Below, in pieces: positions 8,985 to 17,487 of a stretch of 22,808 bases of DNA. The translations under genes and the position numbers were made by a program. Origin of the DNA: Syntrophales bacterium (GTDB lineage Bacteria > Desulfobacterota > Syntrophia > Syntrophales > UBA2192); NCBI GenBank assembly GCA_025454095.1, contig JALOPC010000024.1:1-22808 (forward strand), written 5' to 3'. The notes beneath the pieces are model-generated. The model worked only from the letters and a program-made list of their open reading frames with translations. It had not been told where the DNA came from and did no database searches. Positions within the stretch are counted from its first letter, which is position 1; every line of letters begins with the position of its first letter.

Positions 8985-9668
8985 ATGATCGTTTCCGTAC
9001 ACCAGCCGCAGTACCTGCCCTGGCTGGGCTACTTCGACAAGATCGACCGGGCGGACGTATTCGTCCTGCTCGATACGGTTCAGTACAAGAAGAACGAGTG
9101 GCAGAACCGCAACCGGATCAAGACGGCCCAGGGCCCGCAGTGGCTCACGGTGCCCGTCACGTACCGCTACCCGCAGCGCATCTGCGAGGTGGGGGTCAAC
9201 GGCTGCGAGCGCTGGCAGCACCGGCAGCGGCAGGCCCTGGCCACGAATTACCGCCGGGCCCCCCACTGGGGAAGCCTGGAGGAGCTCTTCGAGGACGTCT
9301 TCTCGCGGAGCTGGGAGTCGGTCGCCGCGCTCAACATCCACGTCGTGAAGAGCCTGGCCGCCGTCCTGGGGATCGCAACCCCGATGTACACGGCCTCCGA
9401 GCTGGGCTCGTTCCCCGAGGACCCCGACGAGCGCCTGATCGCGCTGACGAAGCACTTCGGGGCGGGGATCTACCTGGCCGGGTGCGGCGGCCACGAGTAC
9501 ATGGACCTGTCGAAGTACGAGCGGGCGGGCATCGAGGTCGTTTTCCAGGACTACCGGCATCCCCGGTACGACCAGCTCTTCGGGGAATTCGAATCCCACC
9601 TGTCCGTCGTCGACCTGATCTACAACCACGGGGAGAAGAGTCTCCCCATCCTGAGGGGACTGTCGTGA
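8985..9668 (+). CDS. WbqC-family protein
   Basis: This 227-residue protein opens with the hallmark VSVHQPQYLPWLGYFDKI, followed by DVFVLLDTVQYKKNEWQNRN and WLTVPV, which together identify the WbqC family. The family is known from O-antigen and other surface-glycan gene clusters; its reaction is not established to my knowledge. The conserved His, Gln and Asn residues of the N-terminal block would be the place to look for catalysis. The ATG at 8985 is preceded by an AGGGA ribosome site and begins directly with the conserved block. The 3' end overlaps the PIG-L gene by GTGA, so the two proteins are probably made together and may act in sequence on one sugar. Cytosolic location is likely, since no signal peptide or membrane segment is visible. 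Confidence 0.88.
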   Translation: MIVSVHQPQYLPWLGYFDKIDRADVFVLLDTVQYKKNEWQNRNRIKTAQGPQWLTVPVTYRYPQRICEVGVNGCERWQHRQRQALATNYRRAPHWGSLEELFEDVFSRSWESVAALNIHVVKSLAAVLGIATPMYTASELGSFPEDPDERLIALTKHFGAGIYLAGCGGHEYMDLSKYERAGIEVVFQDYRHPRYDQLFGEFESHLSVVDLIYNHGEKSLPILRGLS

Positions 9669-10288
9669 AGATACTGGCCATCGGCGCCCATCCCGACGAC
9701 ATCGAGGTCGGCTGCTCCGGAAATCTGCTGAAGTACGCCCAGGCGGGCTGTCGCCACGATATCTACCTGCTCGTCATGTCCAACGGGGCCCGGGGCGGCG
9801 AGGAGGAGGTGCGGCGGCAGGAACAGGAGCGCTCGGCGGCGATTCTCGGTGCGAAGGACCTGATCTGGGGGGGCTACAACGACACGGAGCTCTCCCCCCA
9901 CATGAACCGGATGGTGTGCGACATCGAGGTCATGATCCGCAAGATCCGCCCCGATTTCATCTTCGTCAACTGCGGCAACGACACCCACCAGGATCACCGC
10001 TCGCTCAGCAAGGCCGCCGTTTCGGCCACGCGTTACGTGAAGAACGTGCTCTTCTACGAGGTTCCCACGACGGTGAACTTCAGCCCGCTTGTCTTCGTGG
10101 ACATCAAGGAGACGCTCGGCAAGAAGATCGACGCGCTGCTGGCGCACCAGTCGCAGGTGATGAAAACCAACATCGAGGGCCTCACCATCGTGGACGTGGC
10201 GACCTCGACGGCCGTCTTCCGGGGCATCCAGGGGCGGGTCCAGTATGCGGAGGGGTTCGTTCCTCTGCGCTTATTTGTGAACATGTAA
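9665..10288 (+). CDS. PIG-L/LmbE-family N-deacetylase
   Basis: This 207-residue enzyme should hydrolyse the N-acetyl group of an N-acetylglucosamine-type sugar, using a zinc ion. The zinc site is visible: AHPDD at residues 8-12 near the N-terminus and HQDHR near residue 108, matching the HPDD and HPDH blocks of the family. The GTG start at 9665 overlaps the WbqC stop and begins straight into the conserved strand VKILAIGAHPDD. Length is typical of bacterial LmbE-like proteins. A free amine produced here could be acylated or otherwise modified, possibly by its neighbour WbqC; that link is inference. The gene is followed by a 105-base gap containing an inverted repeat, the largest gap within the AsnB-to-WecA part of the operon. 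Confidence 0.9.
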   Translation: MKILAIGAHPDDIEVGCSGNLLKYAQAGCRHDIYLLVMSNGARGGEEEVRRQEQERSAAILGAKDLIWGGYNDTELSPHMNRMVCDIEVMIRKIRPDFIFVNCGNDTHQDHRSLSKAAVSATRYVKNVLFYEVPTTVNFSPLVFVDIKETLGKKIDALLAHQSQVMKTNIEGLTIVDVATSTAVFRGIQGRVQYAEGFVPLRLFVNM

Positions 10289-10295
10289 TGGATAA

Positions 10296-10343
10296 AATCC
10301 CCCTCTTTCCCCCTTTTATAAAGGGGGATGAAAGGGGGATTTG
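10296..10343. repeat. C-tract/G-tract inverted repeat between PIG-L and DegT genes
   Basis: Two arms of about 22 bases, each with two blocks of five C or five G separated by a short T- or A-rich linker, face each other around a TATA centre. Apart from small internal differences the arms are complementary, so a strong hairpin can form in DNA or RNA. A related half-arm (AAAATCCCCCTCGTTCCCCC) appears at 22687-22706, so this is a dispersed repeat rather than a unique terminator. There is no T-run after either arm. In the operon it could act as an mRNA stability or attenuation element, which is inference. Confidence 0.75.
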
Positions 10344-10393
10344 ATCGTGCCGGGCTTCGAGATGCCGGCGGATCATTTCCTCAAGGCGAACGC

Positions 10394-11494
10394 ATGATCC
10401 CCCATTCCAGACCCTTTATCGACGACGAGGACGCACGGGAAGTGCAGAGGGTGCTGCTCTCCGGGCAGCTCGCCCAGGACGGCGAGGTGGCTCGTTTCGA
10501 GAGCCGCATGGCCTCGTTTGTCGGCGTCCGGGGGGCCGTGGCGGTGAGCTCCGGATCGGCCGCGCTGCAGCTGGCGCTCATGGCCCTCAAGGTGGGCCCC
10601 GGCGACGAGGTCCTCGTGCCGAGCTACGTCTGCCCGGCCGTGCTCAACGCCGTGCTGCACACGGGGGCCTCCCCCGTGGTGGCCGACATCGAGCCCGCGA
10701 CGTTCAATCTCTCGGCCGGCGACGCAATGCGGCGGATCACCCCGAAGACCCGTGCCGTCATCGTCCCCCACATGTTCGGCCAGCCCGCCGACCTGGATGC
10801 CCTGGGGGCGCTGGGCGTCCCCGTCGTGGAGGACCTGGCCATGTCCCTGGGAAGCCGCCGGAGAGGAAAACGCGCCGGGGGCTTCGGGTCGCTCGCCGTC
10901 TGCTCCTTCTACGCCACGAAGATGATGGCCACGGGCGAGGGGGGGATGGTCCTGGGCGGCGACGAGGCGCTCCTGGCGGAGGTCCGCGACCTGCGTGCCA
11001 TGGACGAAAAGGAGGAATTCCGGGTCCGCTTCAACTGCAAGATGACGGACCTGCAGGCGGCCCTCGGTCTGAGCCAGTTGCGAAAGCTTGCGGGCTTCAT
11101 CGCCCGGCGGCGGGAGATTGCCGATCTCTACGGCGACACACTGCGCCGGCTGTCACTGCCGGCGCCCCCTGCACCGGCCGAGTGCGAGCCCGTCTGGTAC
11201 CGGTACGTGCTGATGCTCGACGGCGACGCGGAGCCCTTCATCGAGGAGATGAAGCGCCGCGGCGTGGAATGCCGCAGGCCCGTCTACAAGCCCCTGCACC
11301 GCTACCTGCGGCTCTCGGGGTTCGAGGCCTCCGAGGAGGCCTGGCGCAGGGCCGTGTCGGTCCCGCTCTACCCCGCTCTCAGCGTCGCCGAGGTCGAGAC
11401 CATCGTGAAAGCGCTGCGGCTCGTGCTGCCGAAGCACTGCACGGGCCGCGAGCAGGAAAAAAGGACCCTGGGGCAGGCGAGCAGGACATGTTGA
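10394..11494 (+). CDS. DegT/DnrJ/EryC1-family PLP-dependent sugar aminotransferase
   Basis: This 366-residue fold type I enzyme probably transfers an amino group to a nucleotide-linked ketosugar. Evidence includes SRPFIDDEDAREVQRVLLSG at the N-terminus, the cofactor region AVAVSSGSAALQLAL, VLVPSYVCPAVLNAV, VVEDLAMSLGS with the PLP-ring Asp, and the Schiff-base lysine K176 in CSFYATKMMATGEGGMV. The C-terminal domain has VWYRYVLML and RPVYKPLHRY as in sugar aminotransferases. The ATG at 10394 is chosen because the family start (IPHSRPFI) follows at once and AAGG lies 7 bases upstream. It overlaps the WecA-like gene by 7 bases. The product would be an aminosugar for the glycan. The ketosugar-forming dehydratase is not in this window. 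Confidence 0.92.
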   Translation: MIPHSRPFIDDEDAREVQRVLLSGQLAQDGEVARFESRMASFVGVRGAVAVSSGSAALQLALMALKVGPGDEVLVPSYVCPAVLNAVLHTGASPVVADIEPATFNLSAGDAMRRITPKTRAVIVPHMFGQPADLDALGALGVPVVEDLAMSLGSRRRGKRAGGFGSLAVCSFYATKMMATGEGGMVLGGDEALLAEVRDLRAMDEKEEFRVRFNCKMTDLQAALGLSQLRKLAGFIARRREIADLYGDTLRRLSLPAPPAPAECEPVWYRYVLMLDGDAEPFIEEMKRRGVECRRPVYKPLHRYLRLSGFEASEEAWRRAVSVPLYPALSVAEVETIVKALRLVLPKHCTGREQEKRTLGQASRTC

Positions 11495-12639
11495 CCGCTC
11501 CGTTCAGGCAGAACCTCCCGCGGCGGATCTTCTGGTCCGTGGCGACGGCCGTGTCGTGCCTGCTCATCATCCCGCACTTCAGCGAGTACTTCTTCGAGAT
11601 CGGCAAACGCTGGCTCTACATCCTGCTGCTGTCGTGCTGCCTCGCGGGGACGCTCACCCCGTTCATCATGTGGGTCGCCACGCGGCTCGACATCGTCGAC
11701 GTGCCCGGGGGGCGGAAGATCCACGAGCGCAACACGCCTCTGCTGGGCGGGCTGGCGATCATCCTTGCCTTCAACGCCTCGCTGTTCGCCAACATGATCC
11801 TCGATCACCAGATGCTTGTCGTGCTGGCGGGGGGCATCATCGTGGCGATCGTCAGCGTCATCGACGACTGGCGCGACATCCCGGCCCGCTGGAAGCTCCT
11901 CGTCCAGCTGCTGGTCGTGGCGGTCATGATCCGGGAGGGGATCCTCCTCGACCTGTTCCCCAACGAGACGGCCTGGGGGTTCGCCCTGGACTCGTTCCTG
12001 ACGGTGATGTGGATCGTGGGGATCACCAACTCCATGAACTTCATCGACGGGATGGACGGGCTGGCGGCCGGGGTGGCGGCCATCATTTCCCTGTTCCTGG
12101 GGATCGTGGCCTACCAGACGGGGCAGCCCACCATGGGGTGGGTCGCCATCGCCATGCTCGGCAGTTGCATGGGGTTTCTCCCCTACAACTTCAACATGAA
12201 GCGCGACGCGGGCATCTTCCTGGGCGACACGGGGAGCACCTTCATCGGCTTCGTCCTGGCGGCGATCGCCGTGAAAGGCGACTGGGCGGTCACGGACAAC
12301 GAGATCGTCTCCTTCTCGGCGCCCGTGCTCATTTTCTGGGTCCTCATCTTCGACATGAGCTACATCACCGTGGAGCGCATCATGACCGGGAAGGTCCGCA
12401 GCTTCCGCGAGTGGATCGACTACGTCGGCAAGGACCACCTGCACCACCGGCTCTACGAACTGCTCAGGGACAAGCGCAAGGTCGTCCTCTTCATCTACTT
12501 CCTGTCCGCCACCCTGGGGATCAGCGCCATCGCCCTGCGCAACGCCCGCACGATCGACAGCATCCTGCTCGTGGGCCAGGCCTTCCTGATCACCGTGATC
12601 ATCTCGATCATCGAGTACTCGGGCAGGCGGCACCATTAG
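11488..12639 (+). CDS. WecA/TagO-like undecaprenyl-phosphate sugar-1-phosphate transferase (MraY superfamily)
   Basis: This 383-residue polytopic membrane protein should link a sugar-1-phosphate, commonly GlcNAc-1-P, to undecaprenyl phosphate and so start glycan assembly. About ten hydrophobic segments are visible. Conserved cytoplasmic blocks are VDVPGGRKIHERNTPLLGG, SVIDDWRDIP with the paired Asp, NSMNFIDGMDGLAAG, FLGDTGSTFIG, and the WecA/TagO-type loop KDHLHHRLYELL. The HLHHR loop separates it from MraY. The ATG lies inside the DegT gene, overlapping it by 7 bases. As the last gene of the + strand cluster it gives the cluster its initiating enzyme. No terminator hairpin with a T-run is evident after it; the sequence up to 12790 holds the promoter of the next gene. 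Confidence 0.92.
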   Translation: MLTAPFRQNLPRRIFWSVATAVSCLLIIPHFSEYFFEIGKRWLYILLLSCCLAGTLTPFIMWVATRLDIVDVPGGRKIHERNTPLLGGLAIILAFNASLFANMILDHQMLVVLAGGIIVAIVSVIDDWRDIPARWKLLVQLLVVAVMIREGILLDLFPNETAWGFALDSFLTVMWIVGITNSMNFIDGMDGLAAGVAAIISLFLGIVAYQTGQPTMGWVAIAMLGSCMGFLPYNFNMKRDAGIFLGDTGSTFIGFVLAAIAVKGDWAVTDNEIVSFSAPVLIFWVLIFDMSYITVERIMTGKVRSFREWIDYVGKDHLHHRLYELLRDKRKVVLFIYFLSATLGISAIALRNARTIDSILLVGQAFLITVIISIIEYSGRRHH

Positions 12640-12671
12640 CCCCCGCCCGTTTCCCTCCCGGCATTTCCCGG

Positions 12672-12700
12672 TTGAAACTTTTCCCTCCCTGTGCTTTATA
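12672..12700 (+). promoter_or_regulatory. sigma70-type promoter for the PAS gene
   Basis: TTGAAA at 12672-12677 and TTTATA at 12695-12700 are separated by exactly 17 bases, a good match to the -35/-10 consensus. It lies 91 bases before the ATG of the PAS gene, in an AT-richer island of a GC-rich gap, so the PAS gene probably has its own transcript. No operator is recognised. Confidence 0.6.
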
Positions 12701-12790
12701 GGCACCGGCTCTTGCCGCGTTCCCGCAAGAAACCCCGACCGGAACGGGACGGCTGCGGGGCGCCACCTCGGCTGGAAAGGATTCCGGGAT

Positions 12791-13291
12791 ATGATTCGCG
12801 TCGTCTGCTGCTACTGCAAGAAACCGGTGAAGACCCTTCCTTCGGCGATGGACGAAGTCTCCCACGGCGTCTGCGACCGCTGCCTGCCGCTGCTGGTTCG
12901 GGAACTCGGGCAGCCCATGCAGGAGTATCTCGACGAGCTGCAGGCCCCTGTCCTCGTCGTGCAGGACAATGCCCGGGTGATCTCCGCCAACGCGGCCGCC
13001 CGGACGCTGCTGAGCAAGGAGCAGCTCGAGATTTGCGGCGAGCTGGCGGGCGACGTGATCGGGTGCCGCCACGCGAGGGAACCGGGGGGGTGCGGCAAGA
13101 CGCGGCACTGCCAGAGCTGCGCGATCCGGCAGTGCGTCACGCACACCCTGAACACCGGGGAGCCCTGCCGCAGGAAAGCCTATGCGGATCTCGGCGTCGT
13201 CAGCGGCGACAGGCGCATCCGTTTCCTGATCGAGACCGAGAAGGTGAACGCCTTCGTGCGCCTGACCATCCACGACGTGCGGGAAGGGTGA
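12791..13291 (+). CDS. orphan cysteine-rich PAS-domain protein with N-terminal zinc-finger-like motif
   Basis: This 166-residue protein has no kinase, DNA-binding or cyclase domain. Residues 6-31 hold C6-x2-C9 and C28-x2-C31, a likely zinc site. Residues about 48-140 look like a PAS domain (APVLVVQDNARVISANAAARTLL). Within or after the PAS helices lie Cys92, Cys101, Cys107, Cys110 and Cys115, including GGCGKTRHCQSCAIR. This spacing recalls PAS sensors in anaerobes that carry a cysteine-liganded metal or iron-sulfur site, but the ligand is not shown by sequence. An AAAGGA site precedes the ATG at 12791. It probably senses redox or a small ligand in the cytoplasm and must pass the signal to a partner encoded elsewhere. 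It stands between the glycan cluster and the convergent glyQ-glyS operon. Confidence 0.75.
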   Translation: MIRVVCCYCKKPVKTLPSAMDEVSHGVCDRCLPLLVRELGQPMQEYLDELQAPVLVVQDNARVISANAAARTLLSKEQLEICGELAGDVIGCRHAREPGGCGKTRHCQSCAIRQCVTHTLNTGEPCRRKAYADLGVVSGDRRIRFLIETEKVNAFVRLTIHDVREG

Positions 13292-13296
13292 CAACA

Positions 13297-13320
13297 GGGT
13301 ATCGGGTCTCGGGGTTCGGG
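13297..13320 (+). repeat. G-rich heptad repeat after the PAS gene
   Basis: Four G-tracts (GGG, GGG, GGGG, GGG) separated by loops of 4, 4 and 3 bases begin 6 bases after the PAS stop, on its coding strand. The spacing meets the usual G-quadruplex pattern. It belongs to the same GGGTATC/GGGTCTC family as the copies near 15570, 17452, 20433 and 22645. Confidence 0.8.
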
Positions 13321-13346
13321 TGTAGAGACAAGACGGGATAAAAAGA

Positions 13347-13379
13347 AAAGGATCGGAGACATGATCGTCCCGATCCTTT
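13347..13379. terminator. bidirectional Rho-independent terminator between PAS gene and glyS
   Basis: A 10-bp perfect stem (AAAGGATCGG at 13347-13356 with CCGATCCTTT at 13370-13379) has a 13-base loop. Reading plus, it is followed by ATTCTTTCCTT; reading minus, by TTCTTTTTATC. It therefore can stop both the PAS transcript and the convergent glyQ-glyS transcript. Confidence 0.75.
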
Positions 13380-13407
13380 ATTCTTTCCTTACCCTGGATC
13401 CGATCCC

Positions 13408-15480
13408 CTATTTTTCCGTCACGATTTTCGAGAAGTCCGCCACCTTGTGGAAGAGCTTCGCCACGGCCTCGAGCAGCGAGAGGCGGTTGAACTTCACCTT
13501 TTCGTCCTTGGCCATGACGAGGACGGCCTCGAAGAAGGCGTCCACGGGCTTTCTCAGGCGGACCATCTCGAGCAGGGCTTCCCGGTAGTTGCCCATGTCG
13601 ATGAGGGCCTCGGCCTTTTTGCGGATCTCGATGTAGGCGTTGAAGAGGGCCCCCTCGGCCTCGTGTTCGAAGAGCACGGGGTCGACGCAGCCGTCCTTGA
13701 AGTCCTTGAGGATGTTGCTCACGCGCTTGAAGGCCACGGCCAGCGGCTCGAAGTCGGGGTCGCCCTTGGTGGCCTCGACGGCCTCGATCTTCCGGATGGC
13801 CTGGACGAGGTCCGTCAGCCCCGTTGCCAGCACGGCCTCGACCACGTCGTAGGGGCGCCCCTGGGAGACGAGCTGGTTGGAGAAGCGGCCCTTGAAGAAC
13901 TCCAGCACGTCCCGCCGGGTCTCCTCGGGCGTGCGCTTGAACTTCTTCGACAGGATGGCGATGCTGCGGTCGACGAGCTCGGGAAGCTCGATGGGGTAGC
14001 CCTTGTTGAGGATGATGTTGATGATGCCCAGGGCCTGGCGGCGCAGGGCGTAGGGGTCGGCCGTCCCCGTGGGGATCACGTTGATCCCGAAGAACCCCAC
14101 GATGGTGTCCGTCTTGTCGGCGATGCTCACGATGGAGCCTTCCTCGGTCTGGGGAAGGTCGCCGCCGCCCGAGGTGGGCAGGTAGTGCTCGTAGACGGCC
14201 CTGGCGACGACGGGGTCTTCGCCCTGGATGGAGGCGTACTCGCGTCCCATCGTCCCCTGGAGCTCGGGGAACTCGTAGACCATCTTCGTCTCGAGATCGG
14301 CCTTGGCCAGCAGGGCCGTGCGGTCCACGGTGTCCTTCAGGGCCGGGTTGACCCTGTCGGCGATCCAGGCCGCCAGCTCCCGGTACTGCATGACCTTGTC
14401 CCAGGACGTGCCGAGGGCCGAGTGGAAGACGACCTTCTTGAGCTCCTCGAAGTGCGTCATGAGGGGGATCTTCTGGTCTTCCTCGAAGAAGAACTTCGCG
14501 TCGGCCAGCCGCGCCCGGATGACCTTCTCGTTGCCCCGGGCCACGACGGCGGGGTCTTTCGCCACGGTGTTGTTGATCGTCACGAAGTGCGCCATGAGGT
14601 TGCCCGACCCGTCGACGACGGGGAAGTACTTCTGGTGCGAGATCATCGTCGTGGTGAGGACGTCCTTGGGGAGCTTCAGGTAGTCCTGCTCGAAGTTGCC
14701 GAGCACCGCCGAGGGGTACTCGATGAGGAAGGAGACCTCCCCGATGAGGTCCTCGTTTTCGAGGATTTTCCCGCCCGCGGCCGCCGCGGCCTTGCGGGCC
14801 TCCTCGAGGAGGATCCGCCGCCGCTCCTCGGGGTCGACCAGCACGAAGCGCTTGCGCGTCTTGGCCAGGTAGTCCCGGTACCCTTTCACCTTGAAGGGCT
14901 TGGGGCTCATGAATCGGTGCCCGCGGGAGGTGTCGCCGCTTGCGATGTTCTCGATCCTGAAAGGAACCACCTCGCCGCCGTAGAGGGCCACGACCCAATG
15001 GATGGGCCGGGCGAAGCGGATCTCGAGATTCATCCATCGCATGGACTTCTTGAACGGGATCGAGAGGATGAACTTGGGCAGGATCGCCGGCAGGAGCTTC
15101 GCCGTTTCCTCGCCCTCGAGCTTCTTGCGCGCGCCGATGTACTCGCCCTTGTCGGTCGAGATGATCTCCACCTCGGAGATGTCGATGCCCTGTCCCCTGG
15201 CAAAGCCCAGGGCCGCCTTCGTGGGGTTGCCCTGCTCGTCGTAGGCGACCTTCTTCGCGGGCCCGAGCTTCTCGATGAGCTGATCCTCCTGCCTCTCGGC
15301 CACCCCGGCCACGCAGAGCGCGAGCCGCCGGGGGGTGGCCGCCGCCTTCACCGTGCCGTGCCGGATTCGGTGGGCGGCAAACTCCTTCCGGATCATTTCC
15401 TCCATGTCCGCGATCGCCTTCGGCAGGAAGGCCGCGGGGATCTCCTCCGTCCCGATTTCGAGAAACAGCTCTTTGCTCAT
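13408..15480 (-). CDS. glyS: glycyl-tRNA synthetase beta subunit
   Basis: This 690-residue subunit pairs with GlyQ in the heterotetrameric bacterial glycyl-tRNA synthetase and carries the tRNA-binding and anticodon-recognition parts. The N-terminus LFLEIGTEEIPAAFLPKA is the family signature. Further conserved blocks are TPRRLAL, EDQLIEKLGP, GHRFMSPKPF, FLIEYPSAVLGNFE and GTADPYALRRQALGIINI, followed by a helical C-terminal domain ending VTEK. Length is as expected for the family. A GGAG site lies just before the ATG. It is 86 bases downstream of glyQ and presumably cotranscribed. The TAG stop runs directly into a G-rich repeat (TAGGGGATCGG), and the shared terminator lies about 30 bases further. 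Confidence 0.97.
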   Translation of the reverse strand: MSKELFLEIGTEEIPAAFLPKAIADMEEMIRKEFAAHRIRHGTVKAAATPRRLALCVAGVAERQEDQLIEKLGPAKKVAYDEQGNPTKAALGFARGQGIDISEVEIISTDKGEYIGARKKLEGEETAKLLPAILPKFILSIPFKKSMRWMNLEIRFARPIHWVVALYGGEVVPFRIENIASGDTSRGHRFMSPKPFKVKGYRDYLAKTRKRFVLVDPEERRRILLEEARKAAAAAGGKILENEDLIGEVSFLIEYPSAVLGNFEQDYLKLPKDVLTTTMISHQKYFPVVDGSGNLMAHFVTINNTVAKDPAVVARGNEKVIRARLADAKFFFEEDQKIPLMTHFEELKKVVFHSALGTSWDKVMQYRELAAWIADRVNPALKDTVDRTALLAKADLETKMVYEFPELQGTMGREYASIQGEDPVVARAVYEHYLPTSGGGDLPQTEEGSIVSIADKTDTIVGFFGINVIPTGTADPYALRRQALGIINIILNKGYPIELPELVDRSIAILSKKFKRTPEETRRDVLEFFKGRFSNQLVSQGRPYDVVEAVLATGLTDLVQAIRKIEAVEATKGDPDFEPLAVAFKRVSNILKDFKDGCVDPVLFEHEAEGALFNAYIEIRKKAEALIDMGNYREALLEMVRLRKPVDAFFEAVLVMAKDEKVKFNRLSLLEAVAKLFHKVADFSKIVTEK

Positions 15481-15566
15481 CTATAAACTCCAGTGAATAA
15501 CCGTCTAATTGCTTTAACGAAAGGAATCGGTACCTTCCCTATACCCGAGCCCCTATACCCGACACC
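15481..15566 (-). repeat. glyQ-glyS gap with G-rich heptad repeat
   Basis: Read on the minus strand, the glyQ stop codon TAG is itself the start of TAGGGTGTCGGGTATAGGGG, followed by CTCGGGTATAGGGAAGGTA. Four or more G-tracts with short loops follow the stop. The stretch GGGTATAGGGAAGGTA is shared with the copy in the recO-pyrC gap. The rest of the gap is AT-richer and ends in the glyS ribosome site. Confidence 0.8.
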
Positions 15567-16445
<879 letters not shown>

Positions 16446-16533
16446 GTCCGTTACCTCCCGTCGCGCGGCCTGGAGAGCCGGCGGTGGTGATGAAAAAATC
16501 CTTTGAATACGGGGATGTCCGTGTCAAGCGCGA

Positions 16534-16562
16534 CAACTAGCATTTAGAGGGTGCTGTGTCAA
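16534..16562 (-). promoter_or_regulatory. promoter candidate for glyQ-glyS
   Basis: On the minus strand TTGACA (16562-16557) and TAGTTG (16539-16534) are 17 bases apart, with TG-C just before the -10 (extended -10 form). A second TTGACA lies at 16527-16522, but no good -10 follows it at normal distance. It sits directly after the recO terminator. Confidence 0.5.
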
Positions 16563-16563
16563 T

Positions 16564-16590
16564 GAAAAAGAGAAGGGATGAACCTCTTCT
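16564..16590 (-). terminator. Rho-independent terminator after recO
   Basis: On the minus strand, directly after the recO stop, AGAAG-A-GG pairs with CCCTTCT around the loop TTCAT (7 base pairs with one bulged A), followed by CTTTTTC. It separates the recO transcript from the glyQ promoter. Confidence 0.55.
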
Positions 16591-17361
16591 TCACGGGGTG
16601 TAGCGTTTCCGGATCTCCGACAGGACGCTGACGGACTTGAGCTCGCGGCCCGTGAGGTGGCGGATGAAGCAGCCGAGAATCTCCCGGCCTTCCCGCGCCA
16701 TGGGGCCCGAGAGCCCCACGCGGGGCATCCTCTCGAAGTCGATGTCCCGGCCCATCAGCAGCGTTCGCAGGGTGCCTGCCGAGACGGGGATGAAGTCGGG
16801 GCTGTTCACCGCGCAGCGCGCGCAGCGGATGCCCCCCTCGCGGCAGTCGAACCGGGGCGACTCGATGCCCTCCAGCGGCGCTCCGCAGGTGACGCACCGG
16901 TCCAGCACGGGCTCGAATCCCGCCGCCTTCAGCAGCCGAAGCTCGAAGAACCGCTCCGCCGCCTCGGTCATCCGGCCGGACTCGATGAGGTCGAGAAAAT
17001 CCGTGAGCAGGTCGAACAGGGGCAGGTTCTTTTTCCCCTCCACGGAGAAATGCTCGGCAAGCTCTGCGACGCAGGCCGCCACAAGGGTCCGGTCGAGGTC
17101 TTCCCGGATGCCGGCGAAGTGGCGAATGACGTCGGAGCCCTCGATGAAGGCAAGCCCGCCGCCGCCCCGGCGCGAGAACAGCAGGGTGGTGAGCGAAAAG
17201 GGCTCCAGGGCGTTGGCGAAGCGCCGCTTGCTGCGCCGCGCCCCCTTGGCGATGCCCTTGAGCTTGCCGAACTCGTCGGTGAGAAAGGTGAGGATTCGGT
17301 CCGACTCGCCGTAGTCGAGCGAGCGCAACACGATAGCTTTCGTTTTCTGCGTCGATTTCAT
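16591..17361 (-). CDS. recO: DNA repair protein RecO
   Basis: This 256-residue protein acts in the RecFOR pathway, binding single-stranded DNA and RecR and loading RecA at gaps. The N-terminal OB-fold is visible as KAIVLRSLDYGESDRILTFL, followed by KGARRSKRRFANALEPFSL. The C-terminal helical domain carries the zinc-finger cysteines C156-x2-C159, C173 and C180-x2-C183, present in many but not all RecO proteins. Length is normal. No strong ribosome site precedes the ATG. It lies 126 bases downstream of pyrC, separated from it by a copy of the heptad repeat element, so cotranscription with the pyr genes is possible but unproven. Confidence 0.95.
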   Translation of the reverse strand: MKSTQKTKAIVLRSLDYGESDRILTFLTDEFGKLKGIAKGARRSKRRFANALEPFSLTTLLFSRRGGGGLAFIEGSDVIRHFAGIREDLDRTLVAACVAELAEHFSVEGKKNLPLFDLLTDFLDLIESGRMTEAAERFFELRLLKAAGFEPVLDRCVTCGAPLEGIESPRFDCREGGIRCARCAVNSPDFIPVSAGTLRTLLMGRDIDFERMPRVGLSGPMAREGREILGCFIRHLTGRELKSVSVLSEIRKRYTP

Positions 17362-17389
17362 CTGAAACGCACAGGCATCGGGATGGTTC

Positions 17390-17482
17390 GGGGTCTAGGG
17401 TATAGGGAAGGTATCGCAGATTATTTATAAAAGAAGATTTCTTCTTCCATCCCGATACCCGAGCCCCGATACCCGATACCCT
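17390..17482. repeat. complete heptad-repeat element, recO-pyrC gap
   Basis: On the plus strand: a G-rich arm (GGGGTCTAGGGTATAGGG), an AT-rich core of about 40 bases (GAAGGTATCGCAGATTATTT onward, ending TTTCTTCTTCC), then a C-rich arm of four heptads (CCCGATACCCGAGCCCCGAT onward). The arms are imperfect inverted repeats. Arms and core match the copy at 20433-20530. On the minus strand the G-rich arm starts about 5 bases after the pyrC stop. Confidence 0.8.
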
Positions 17483-17487
17483 TTCTT

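Noticed and set aside
4714..8988. A 1424-codon plus-strand open frame that might be a giant fusion protein
   Set aside because: Only the part from 6235 to about 7405 is a real domain (GT4). Upstream it shadows asnB, downstream it shadows the PHP-like gene.
10296..10343. The inverted repeat as a classical Rho-independent terminator
   Set aside because: Neither side has a T-run after the stem, and a related arm recurs at 22687, so a dispersed repeat is the better reading.
13447..15486. A 679-codon open frame on the plus strand opposite glyS
   Set aside because: It is a high-GC antisense shadow: the minus strand encodes full-length GlyS with conserved motifs, while the plus translation is rich in Asp, Glu, Val, Leu and Gly with no recognisable domain.
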